64,000 nt of DNA from Hyphomonas johnsonii MHS-2 (GTDB taxonomy: Bacteria; Pseudomonadota; Alphaproteobacteria; Caulobacterales; Hyphomonadaceae). The notes beneath the pieces were generated by a model that saw only the letters and a list, made by a program, of their open reading frames with translations, did not search any database and had not been told where the DNA came from. Shown piece by piece: positions 57,385 through 64,000 of the stretch. Numbering within the stretch: the stretch's first letter is position 1; the number at the start of each line of letters is the position of its first letter. Location of the stretch: contig NZ_ARYK01000001.1 in the NCBI RefSeq assembly GCF_000685275.1, positions 496,001-560,000 on the forward strand, in the 5' to 3' direction. A program made the translations under genes and the position numbers.

Positions 57385-58149
57385 TTATCCTTCAGGAAGT
57401 TGTGCCGCGCCGCGCAATTCAACGAGGTCGATCTGCGCTTCGCGCGGAAGCGTAACGATATTCAGAATCATTTCGGCTGGGATTTCAGGCTCGATCTGGC
57501 CGCCGGAGCGCGCATAGAAACCAGCCGACCGCGCAGCCTCTCTTGCGCGCGCTTTTGCGTCGGGGGTCCATGTGCGGCTGAACGTACCGCGCACGTTGCC
57601 GGAGCGGTAGGTCGTGACGCGAATGCCTTCCGGCCCGAACTCCTGACGCATCACCGCTGACAGCGTTTCCAGGGCCGATTTCGTTGCTGCGTAGAGTCCA
57701 AGATGGGGGTAGGGGTGATTGACCGATTCCGAGCTGATATTGACGATGTCGCCGGTGCCGTTCCTTCGCATCAGGGAGGCGGCCTCTCGCGCGCAATAGA
57801 TCGGTCCGAGAATGTTGACGGCAACTTCATTTTGCATGTCGCTGTCGCGAGCGTCCGACAACGGATTGGGCGTGGCGAGCGCAGCATTGTTGACGAGAAT
57901 ATCAAGGCGGCCAAAGCGGGAGCGGACGGCAGCAAATGCCTCGCGCACGGATGCGGGGTCGCTGACATCACAGACAAAGGCTGCGGCGTTCGCGCCTATC
58001 TTGCTTGCTGCTTCAGTCAATTCCGTCTTGCCGCGCGCAACCAGGGCCACATTTGCACCTTCGGCGACGAAGCGTTGCGCGATGGCAAATCCCATCCCGC
58101 GCGACGCCCCGGTGACCAGCGCCGTCTTGCCTGCCAATCGTCCGCTCAT
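57385..58149 (-). CDS. Short-chain dehydrogenase/reductase
   Basis: A 254-residue classical SDR. TGASRGMG near residue 13, NNAA (for NNAG) and the catalytic YAATK are present. The frame is open to 58191, but ATG at 58149 overlaps the hydratase TGA and gives a standard N-terminus (MSGRLAGKTALVTGAS). It lies between the hydratase and ALDH in a tightly packed operon. Confidence 0.91.
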   Translation of the reverse strand: MSGRLAGKTALVTGASRGMGFAIAQRFVAEGANVALVARGKTELTEAASKIGANAAAFVCDVSDPASVREAFAAVRSRFGRLDILVNNAALATPNPLSDARDSDMQNEVAVNILGPIYCAREAASLMRRNGTGDIVNISSESVNHPYPHLGLYAATKSALETLSAVMRQEFGPEGIRVTTYRSGNVRGTFSRTWTPDAKARAREAARSAGFYARSGGQIEPEIPAEMILNIVTLPREAQIDLVELRGAAQLPEG

Positions 58150-58928
58150 GCGCCGGTCCATACGGGCTTGCGCTTTTCTGCGAACGCGCATGGGCCTTCC
58201 TTGAAGTCGGCGGAGGCGCGCAACGCGTCGCGACCGGGAAAGGAATGATCGATGACGTCTTCAAGCGCCCAGGAGAGCCCCATTGACGCTGCTTCCTTGG
58301 TGGCACGCACAGCAAGGGGCGAGTTGCCGGCAATCTCGAGCGCCCAGGCCTTCGCGCGAGTCATCAGGTCATCACCCGACGTGACTTCGTTCACGAGGCC
58401 CCAGTCGAGCGCTTTCGTTGCGTTGATGGGACGACCTGTCAGCAACAATTCCATAGCGCGTTGCCAGCTCAGCGCGCGCGGCAGGCGATGCGCGCCACCC
58501 GCGCCGGCAAGCTGGCCGAACTTGACTTCCTGCATGGCGAAGGTCGCATGCGTGGCAGCGATGACGATGTCGCAAGCGAGCGCTATCTCCACCCCTCCAC
58601 CGACCGCATATCCGTTGACGGCGGCAATCACGGGCTTGAACAGGTCGTGACGTGTGGTCAGCCCGCCAAAACCGCCTGACCATTTGTCTTTCGACAACGT
58701 CGCGCCCGCGGCACGCTTCTTCATGTCATTGCCTGCGCAGAACGACTTGTCGCCGGCGCCCGTGATGATCGCGACCCATGCGTCGTCGTTTTGCGCGAAA
58801 TGATCGAAGGCTCGTCCCAGCTCGATATTGGCCAGGTCATCAAGGGCATTGCGCGAAGCTTCGCGGCGGATCGTTATGATCGCGACATGCCCTTCAGTCT
58901 CATAGCTGATGTGTTCATATGCCCTCAT
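58146..58928 (-). CDS. Enoyl-CoA hydratase/isomerase family protein
   Basis: A 260-residue crotonase-fold protein. The oxyanion residues lie in FCAGNDMK and VGGGVEIALACD; the Glu position after GGAHRLP is less certain. It probably hydrates an unsaturated CoA ester made by the dehydrogenase or phosphate-eliminating enzyme of the same operon. It is 97 bases downstream of the thiolase-fold gene. Confidence 0.92.
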   Translation of the reverse strand: MRAYEHISYETEGHVAIITIRREASRNALDDLANIELGRAFDHFAQNDDAWVAIITGAGDKSFCAGNDMKKRAAGATLSKDKWSGGFGGLTTRHDLFKPVIAAVNGYAVGGGVEIALACDIVIAATHATFAMQEVKFGQLAGAGGAHRLPRALSWQRAMELLLTGRPINATKALDWGLVNEVTSGDDLMTRAKAWALEIAGNSPLAVRATKEAASMGLSWALEDVIDHSFPGRDALRASADFKEGPCAFAEKRKPVWTGA

Positions 58929-59025
58929 TTTGGGCCTCTCCCTTGTGCCGAGACCCTATCGAAAACTGACGGCGCTTCAACTGCCGGCCCAAGCTGAAGA
59001 AATTCCGAGGCAGGGCGGAGCTTCC

Positions 59026-60225
59026 TCAATCTCGGCGAAGAAGAATCGATCCTGCGAGCGGGCCGCCACCCGCCGCGGCAACGCCGAGATTTACATCCCC
59101 CGGGACCTGCCGGTCTCCGCCTTCGCCCCACATCTGGATGCAGGTCTCCCAGAGGAGGCCAAAGCCATGCATTCGCCCGCCTGAGAGCTGACCTCCACCG
59201 GTGTTGAGCGGCAGTTCCCCGTCCAGCGCGATACGGCGCCCGCCTTCGACAAATGGCCCGCTTTCACCGCGTCCGCAGAACCCGAGGGCTTCCAGCCAGA
59301 TCAAGGTCTGCGGGCTGAAACCATCATACAGGTTGGCGACCTTGACGTCCGAAGGAGAGAAGTCGGTGCCTTTCCAGAGATGTGGCCCGTTTTCCAGCGC
59401 CATCATGCCGGATTTGGGCTCGAACTGGTCCCAGCTGTATCGACCGCCCATCCGTCCGGAAAAGGATTCAATGACAAGAGGCGGCTTCTTCAGGTCGCGT
59501 GCGGCGTCCAGTCTAGAGACGATTACAACGGTTGCGGCGTCAAGGAGCGCGTCGCAATCAAACAGGCCCAGCGGATCGCAGATCATGCGGGCGTTCAGAT
59601 AGTCGTGCTTGGACATTGGGTCGCGATAGATTGCACGCGGATTCCTGACGGCATTGGCCCGTGTGTTGACGACCAGGTCGCCGAGCTGTTCCTTCGTCGT
59701 GCCGAACTCATGGCAGTGACGACGGAACATCATTGCTGTCGGCGCGACCGGCGAGACCACGTTGAAAGGCCGATGATACACCCACTTGCCGGATACGCGC
59801 TCGTATCCGTCGGCTTCCTTGCGTGGCTTTGTGCGATTGATCAGCTGTTGGGTATGCTGGGCCAGTGCCCGGTAACAGAGCACATGGGTCGCCTGACCCG
59901 ACATGATCGCGCCGATCGCCTCGAAGATCGACGCGAACTGCGCAGGCCCTTCTGTGCTGCCGGAGAAATGGTTGACGTCGAGGCCTAGCGTCTCCTTGAG
60001 CTCAATCACGTCGATCGGAGAATCGTTTTTCGCGCCGGCTCCGAGATTGTAGGTGCTTGGGAACGTGGAAAGCCCGTCAATGTCTGAAAGCGTCAGGCCT
60101 GCACCGGCAAGCGCTTCGTCCACAGCATCAAGCATCACGCTCATGATCGGCCGGACATTCTCGCGACCTGGCGCGCAAAGTCCGACTCCGCTGATCGCTA
60201 CTGCTTTATTGCTACCTGATGCCAT
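59026..60225 (-). CDS. Thiolase-fold protein lacking catalytic cysteines (Ltp2-like aldolase candidate)
   Basis: A 399-residue thiolase-superfamily protein of the SCP2/lipid-transfer branch. Where thiolases have the nucleophilic Cys it reads NHFSGSTEGP (residues 85-94), and the C-terminal CxGGG motif is AAGGGPLAG, so neither Cys is present. Tyr300 in LYDGFSP and HGFG in the late GGRMHGFG remain. Ltp2 of steroid degradation has the same loss and works as a retro-aldolase with a DUF35 partner; a DUF35 gene starts 215 bases away on the other strand. It heads the operon running left to about 51795. Confidence 0.86.
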   Translation of the reverse strand: MASGSNKAVAISGVGLCAPGRENVRPIMSVMLDAVDEALAGAGLTLSDIDGLSTFPSTYNLGAGAKNDSPIDVIELKETLGLDVNHFSGSTEGPAQFASIFEAIGAIMSGQATHVLCYRALAQHTQQLINRTKPRKEADGYERVSGKWVYHRPFNVVSPVAPTAMMFRRHCHEFGTTKEQLGDLVVNTRANAVRNPRAIYRDPMSKHDYLNARMICDPLGLFDCDALLDAATVVIVSRLDAARDLKKPPLVIESFSGRMGGRYSWDQFEPKSGMMALENGPHLWKGTDFSPSDVKVANLYDGFSPQTLIWLEALGFCGRGESGPFVEGGRRIALDGELPLNTGGGQLSGGRMHGFGLLWETCIQMWGEGGDRQVPGDVNLGVAAAGGGPLAGSILLRRD

Positions 60226-60439
60226 CTTTCACCCATCGCCCCTTCAATGCTGCCTAGTCTCACAGATCGTGTCCATTGGCGATCATATGCAAAGAAGGCG
60301 ACCTTGGCCTATTTTTCCTTGAGCGGTCGAGCAGGCGTTGACGTATCGCGAGTCTGGCACGCCCTGAACGACCCGACAGCCACTTGCGTGACCTGCGCGC
60401 ATGCGCAAGCATGGCGCGATCACAAGTGGGACGGGTTTG

Positions 60440-60886
60440 ATGGAAACCGACAACGACACAGTCAATTTGCCACCGCGCAAACATCTTCCCGTCATTGAGG
60501 ACGGGCCGCGCGGCGAGTACTGGCGGTCGGGTGCGGATGGCGTATTGAGGATCACCCGCTGCCAGCCTTGCGGCTTCTGGATTCATCCTCACAAGGAAGC
60601 GTGTCCAAGTTGCCACTCTCGCGAGGTGATGCCGGAAGCGGTTTCAGGAAAGGCGACTCTCGAAACCTGGACGATCAATCGCCAGAAGTGGTTTCGTGGG
60701 CTCGACGAACCTTTCGTGGTTGGCCTCGTCACACTTGTCGAGCAGGACGGTCTCAATCTGACGACAAACATCGTCAATTGCCCATTCGACCAGCTGGAAT
60801 TCGGTATGCCGGTTCGCCTGATCTTCCAGAACATCGAAGATGTCTGGCTTCCATTGTTCGAACCTGACCGGATGTCCCCTGAATAG
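60440..60886 (+). CDS. DUF35 OB-fold/zinc-ribbon acyl-CoA-associated protein
   Basis: A 148-residue protein. Cys41, Cys44, Cys55 and Cys58 (CQPC...CPSC) form the rubredoxin-like zinc ribbon; the following OB domain contains ETWTINRQKW and PFVVGLVTL. DUF35 proteins pair with thiolase-fold enzymes and are required for activity in ChsH2/Ltp2 and related complexes. The probable partner is the divergent gene at 59026-60225. ATG at 60440 is preferred over 60401 because it removes a 13-residue tail not seen in the family. Confidence 0.9.
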   Translation: METDNDTVNLPPRKHLPVIEDGPRGEYWRSGADGVLRITRCQPCGFWIHPHKEACPSCHSREVMPEAVSGKATLETWTINRQKWFRGLDEPFVVGLVTLVEQDGLNLTTNIVNCPFDQLEFGMPVRLIFQNIEDVWLPLFEPDRMSPE

Positions 60887-60937
60887 AAACAATCTCGTCG
60901 CTTAAAGTTTTCCCGGCCACGGGTTATGAGATTGAGC

Positions 60938-61732
60938 ATGTTCGATAAAAATGACTACGAAACAATCCTCGTCGACCTCGCGGCTGGTGTGCTGACAATC
61001 ACCCTGAACCGTCCGGACAAGGCCAACAGCTTCAACAATGCCATGATCCGGGATTTCAGGCGATTGTGGGATGAGGCGCGCCATGCCGAGCATGTGCGCT
61101 GCATCGTTTTGCGGGCAGCGGAAGGGAAAGCCTTCTGTACTGGCGTTGATGTCCGTTACGGATGGCGCGCTGAGGGCGAAACTCCGGCGCCGTTCGATTA
61201 TGATGATCCAGGTGACTCGCTCGGTCCGAAGAGCAATCGTGTCTGGAAGCCTTTCATTGTCGCTGTTCACGGGATGGCTGCTGGGGGGGCTTTCTACTGG
61301 TTGAACGAAGCAGACATCGCAATCTGTTCGGATGATGCGACGTTCTTTGACCCTCACCTGAAGTTTGGAAAGCTGTCGTCTGTAGAGCCGATCGGAATGC
61401 TCGGCCGCATCCCTTATCAGGAGATCAGCCGCATGGTGCTGATGGCTGATGAGGAGCGGATTTCTGCCGAAACCGCCAAACGCATCAGTCTTGTCACTGA
61501 GGTCGTGGTGCGCGAGGATTTGTGGCCGCGAGCGCAGCAGATCGCCCAAAGCATTGCAGCGCGGGCGCCAATCCCGACGCAAGGCAGCATCAAGGCGCTT
61601 TGGGAAGCACAGAGCCTTCCGCGTGATCAGGCGATTTCGGGAGCCGTACAATATGTTCAGCTGTCGAAAGCCAGTACGGGACCAGCAGAGATTCCGGAAA
61701 GCATCAAGGCGAAGCCATGGAGCCTGCGATGA
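60938..61732 (+). CDS. Enoyl-CoA hydratase/isomerase family protein
   Basis: A 264-residue crotonase-fold protein. TITLNRPDKANSFN, FCTGVDVR and the second oxyanion site HGMAAGGAFYW are typical. LSSVEPIGMLGR holds a Glu in the usual catalytic area. The start may instead be ATG at 60926, four residues longer. It follows the DUF35 gene by 51 bases and overlaps the next hydratase gene by four. Confidence 0.88.
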   Translation: MFDKNDYETILVDLAAGVLTITLNRPDKANSFNNAMIRDFRRLWDEARHAEHVRCIVLRAAEGKAFCTGVDVRYGWRAEGETPAPFDYDDPGDSLGPKSNRVWKPFIVAVHGMAAGGAFYWLNEADIAICSDDATFFDPHLKFGKLSSVEPIGMLGRIPYQEISRMVLMADEERISAETAKRISLVTEVVVREDLWPRAQQIAQSIAARAPIPTQGSIKALWEAQSLPRDQAISGAVQYVQLSKASTGPAEIPESIKAKPWSLR

Positions 61733-62538
61733 GCGGCGACAATGACGAGCTTCTCGTTGATGATGACGGACGGTTGCGGATCATTACCCTGAACCGACCG
61801 AATCGAATGAACGCGCTCACGCCTGAACTTCATCACAGGTTGCAGAGCGCAGTCGTTGCCGCGGCGAACGATCCGGATGTTGGGGCCGTGGCCCTGACCG
61901 GCGCTGGACAGGCATTCTGCTCGGGTGGCGATGTTCGCAAGAGTACAGACGAGGCCGCGAAGGCAGACCGCCCGGAAACTGTCGAAGAGCGCGCTGATTC
62001 CATAATGGCCCATGGGCGCACGGTGATAACGCTGCATCGCATGGGCAAGCCGACAATCGCCTTGATCAATGGTGCTGCAGCTGGGTCGGGCATGGCCCTG
62101 GCGCTTGCGTGCGATATGCGCGTCATGGCTGAAGGGGCGATCATGCGCACGGCCTATGCCCGGATTGGTCTCAGTGGTGATCTCGGGCTGAGCTATTTCC
62201 TGAACCGCCTCGCAGGGCCTGCAAAGGCGTCGGAGTTGCTGTACCTCAACGCGAAAGTATCCGCAGAGGAATGCCTGGGACTTGGTCTCGCCAATCTTGT
62301 TTTCAGTGCCGAAACATTTGAATCGGAAGCGTTCGGCCTTGCCAGGAAGCTTGCCAATGGCCCGACGGTCGCGTTCCGGTGCATGAAGCAGAATCTACAG
62401 ACTGCCGCTTCAGCTTCGTTGGAGCAGACGATCGAGCGCGAAGCTTATAACACTGCGCGCTGTGTGCGAACGAAGGACGTGAAGGAAGCGGCGTTAGCCT
62501 TCAGGGAAAAGAGGGACCCCGCCTTCAAGGGAATGTGA
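61729..62538 (+). CDS. Enoyl-CoA hydratase/isomerase family protein
   Basis: A 269-residue crotonase-fold protein. RIITLNRPNRMNAL, FCSGGDVR and GAAAGSGMALALACD form the CoA and oxyanion sites. The loop GLSGDLGLSYFL has Asp where hydratases place Glu, which is more usual in isomerases or other crotonase activities. ATG at 61729 overlaps the preceding TGA. Confidence 0.9.
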   Translation: MSGDNDELLVDDDGRLRIITLNRPNRMNALTPELHHRLQSAVVAAANDPDVGAVALTGAGQAFCSGGDVRKSTDEAAKADRPETVEERADSIMAHGRTVITLHRMGKPTIALINGAAAGSGMALALACDMRVMAEGAIMRTAYARIGLSGDLGLSYFLNRLAGPAKASELLYLNAKVSAEECLGLGLANLVFSAETFESEAFGLARKLANGPTVAFRCMKQNLQTAASASLEQTIEREAYNTARCVRTKDVKEAALAFREKRDPAFKGM

Positions 62539-62588
62539 TGTACCTTTCGAGGCGTGCTCGGGAGGTCTTTGATCGGCGAGTGATAATT

Positions 62589-62598
62589 CCCCCCCCCC
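62589..62598. repeat. Run of ten cytosines upstream of the third P450
   Basis: An uninterrupted C10 tract lies in the 190-base gap between the hydratase and P450 genes, 130 bases before the P450 start. It is outside any coding frame. A length error in assembly is possible here. Confidence 0.8.
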
Positions 62599-62673
62599 GG
62601 CGCACAACAGAGGAATTCTCCTGTCCGCCCCGGCTTTCGGATTTGCCATGCACGCGACGTCGCACTTAGCGTA

Positions 62674-62705
62674 GGTTTGATGGTGCGCCCTGAGTTGCAT
62701 CAACC
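62674..62705. promoter_or_regulatory. Imperfect inverted repeat upstream of the third P450
   Basis: GGTTTGATG (62674-62682) and CATCAACC (62698-62705) pair with one bulged base. It includes TGCATCAAC (62696-62704), also present at 33660-33668 before another P450 gene, and ends 23 bases before the ATG at 62729. A shared operator is possible. Confidence 0.35.
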
Positions 62706-62728
62706 GGGAAAAAGGAGAGCAGAAAATA

Positions 62729-63988
62729 ATGTCTGAGCAGGGTGTGAAAGACCGCAAGATTCCGATTGAAGATCCGGAGTTCTACCTCAACGATCCCTGG
62801 CCGACCTTCGCGTGGATGCAGCGCGAAGCGCCATTTTACCATTATGAGCCGCTCGACACGTTTGTCGTGACGCGCGCCGAAGACATTCGCGCGATCAGCC
62901 CGCGCGCAGACGTATTCAGCAATGCGCGCGGCATTTTCCTGAATGAAATCAAATATCGGGCACAAGCCGGCGACACGAATTTTTCCGAGGGTTTCTGGCC
63001 TGAGGGCGGCGAGCAGATCGGCAATACGGATCCGCCCCGCCATCATGAGCTTCGCCGCGTCAGCCTGGGTGCTTTCACGGTCCCTGCCATCGAGGAGGTG
63101 AAACACAAGCTTACCGTTTATATCGGCAAGGAACTCGACAAACTGGCAGCGCAAGGCGAAGTCGATTACTGGGATTTCGCCGCTGGTGTCCCAATCGAAG
63201 CGGCTTGCTTCCTGATCGGCCTGCCAGCGACCGACCGAAAAAGGGTGGAGTTCTGGAGTAACGAACTGGAGAAATTGGGCGCCGATATTTCCTTTGAAGA
63301 ATTGCAGGCGGCCGTCACCGAGTTTGCGAGCTTGAAGGATTACATCACAGAGAATGTCGAGATCCGAAAAGCCGAGCGTGAAGCCGGAACGGCCAAAGGA
63401 CTCGATCTGATCAATGTGCTGCTTGACGCAGAACTTGATGGCCAGAAAGGCGTTCAGTTACCCAACGTCGTCACATTTGCGATGACTGCAATAGCGGCGG
63501 GCGCGGATACAACGCGGGCCTTGCTGCTCGGCTTGCCTTACTACTTCGCAAACAATCCAGACCAGTGGCAGCGGCTCAAGGAAGACCGCTCGCTCGTCAA
63601 GAACGCAATTGAGGAGACACTTCGGCTGGTGACGCCAGCACGTGCTTTCCTGCGCTATGTCAGCAAGGACATCGAGATCAATGGCCAGGCCATGAAAGAG
63701 GGGCAACACGTCTACCTCATGTACATGGCTGGCAATCGCGATCCCGACCTTTTCCAGGATCCGCACCGGTTCGATATCGGACGCGAGAATGCGTCCCGGC
63801 ATTTTTCCTTTGGCGCCGGCCCGCATACTTGCCTGGGCGCCCGCCTGGCTCGGATGGAAGGGGCCGAAGTGCTGAACGCCTTGCTTGACCGCTTCGAACG
63901 GATCGAGCTGGCTGGCAAACCCGAAATTGTCCGCAATCACATCATTCGCAACAGCTGGGAAACGATGCCGCTTCGGCTGATCCGATAA
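62729..63988 (+). CDS. Cytochrome P450, third of three
   Basis: A 419-residue soluble P450. Cys368 in FGAGPHTCLGARLAR binds heme, EETLR is the K-helix pair and AGADTTR the I-helix. YMAGNRDP is in the expected place. AAAGGAGAG precedes the ATG. It differs clearly from the two other P450s of the region and may act at another position of the substrate or on a later intermediate. It is the last gene in the window; what follows is not visible. Confidence 0.94.
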   Translation: MSEQGVKDRKIPIEDPEFYLNDPWPTFAWMQREAPFYHYEPLDTFVVTRAEDIRAISPRADVFSNARGIFLNEIKYRAQAGDTNFSEGFWPEGGEQIGNTDPPRHHELRRVSLGAFTVPAIEEVKHKLTVYIGKELDKLAAQGEVDYWDFAAGVPIEAACFLIGLPATDRKRVEFWSNELEKLGADISFEELQAAVTEFASLKDYITENVEIRKAEREAGTAKGLDLINVLLDAELDGQKGVQLPNVVTFAMTAIAAGADTTRALLLGLPYYFANNPDQWQRLKEDRSLVKNAIEETLRLVTPARAFLRYVSKDIEINGQAMKEGQHVYLMYMAGNRDPDLFQDPHRFDIGRENASRHFSFGAGPHTCLGARLARMEGAEVLNALLDRFERIELAGKPEIVRNHIIRNSWETMPLRLIR

Positions 63989-64000
63989 GGAAAAAGAAGG

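Noticed and set aside
59026-60225. Acetyl-CoA acetyltransferase
   Set aside because: Neither catalytic cysteine is present at the expected positions, so normal thiolase chemistry is unlikely.
1-64000. CRISPR arrays, insertion sequences, prophage genes, toxin-antitoxin pairs
   Set aside because: I saw no regularly spaced direct repeats, transposase motifs, phage structural proteins or typical toxin-antitoxin gene pairs.

Overview
The window looks like chromosome of a high-G+C alphaproteobacterium, most plausibly Hyphomonadaceae or a related Caulobacterales family. That rests on a ChvG/ChvI-type two-component system, a long CTC-type L25 next to Pth, a ChrR-like cupin protein, an AsmA protein, a TonB-dependent receptor and the richness in P450, SDR and acyl-CoA genes. 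The placement is inferred from gene content only; no rRNA gene is present.

Positions 1 to about 28,000 are mostly core genes: a partial MDR oxidoreductase, an HSL-type esterase, a Gfo/Idh/MocA dehydrogenase, pth and rplY, a two-gene sodium:solute symporter followed by acetyl-CoA synthetase, a ChvG-like sensor kinase separated from its ChvI-like regulator by three unrelated genes, a PpiB-type cyclophilin, a secreted caspase-like protein with an OmpA-like C-terminus plus a small secreted protein, polA, a second MDR oxidoreductase, a sulfur amino acid operon (cysteine synthase, mercaptopyruvate sulfurtransferase, cystathionine beta-lyase, DASS permease), an orphan ChrR-like protein with an exported partner, asmA and tRNA-Asp(GTC).

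From just past tRNA-Asp to the right edge (28.5 to 64 kb) lies one large catabolic region. It holds a TonB receptor, three cytochrome P450s, a ferredoxin reductase, three aldehyde dehydrogenases, six SDRs, two short acyl-CoA ligases, three enoyl-CoA hydratase family proteins, an acyl-CoA dehydrogenase with an APH-fold kinase, a thiolase-fold protein and a DUF35 protein, a MaoC/FAS1-like hydratase, a CitE-like CoA lyase, a DxH amidohydrolase, two lactonase-type proteins, an alpha/beta hydrolase, a SnoaL-like protein and an MFS exporter. The gene set suggests uptake of a hydrophobic compound, P450 hydroxylation, oxidation to an acid, CoA activation and modified beta-oxidation. The substrate cannot be read from the sequence; a terpenoid, steroid-like or alicyclic molecule would fit.

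Two parts of this region stand out. The kinase and acyl-CoA dehydrogenase at 53.6 to 55.9 kb carry the signature of eukaryotic ACAD10/11 and of the Pseudomonas LvaA/LvaC pair, which remove a 4-hydroxyl group by phosphorylation and elimination. The thiolase-fold protein at 59 to 60.2 kb lacks the catalytic cysteines and lies beside a DUF35 gene, as in the Ltp2/ChsH2 retro-aldolases. Neither a transcriptional regulator nor a ferredoxin for the P450s is visible in the region.
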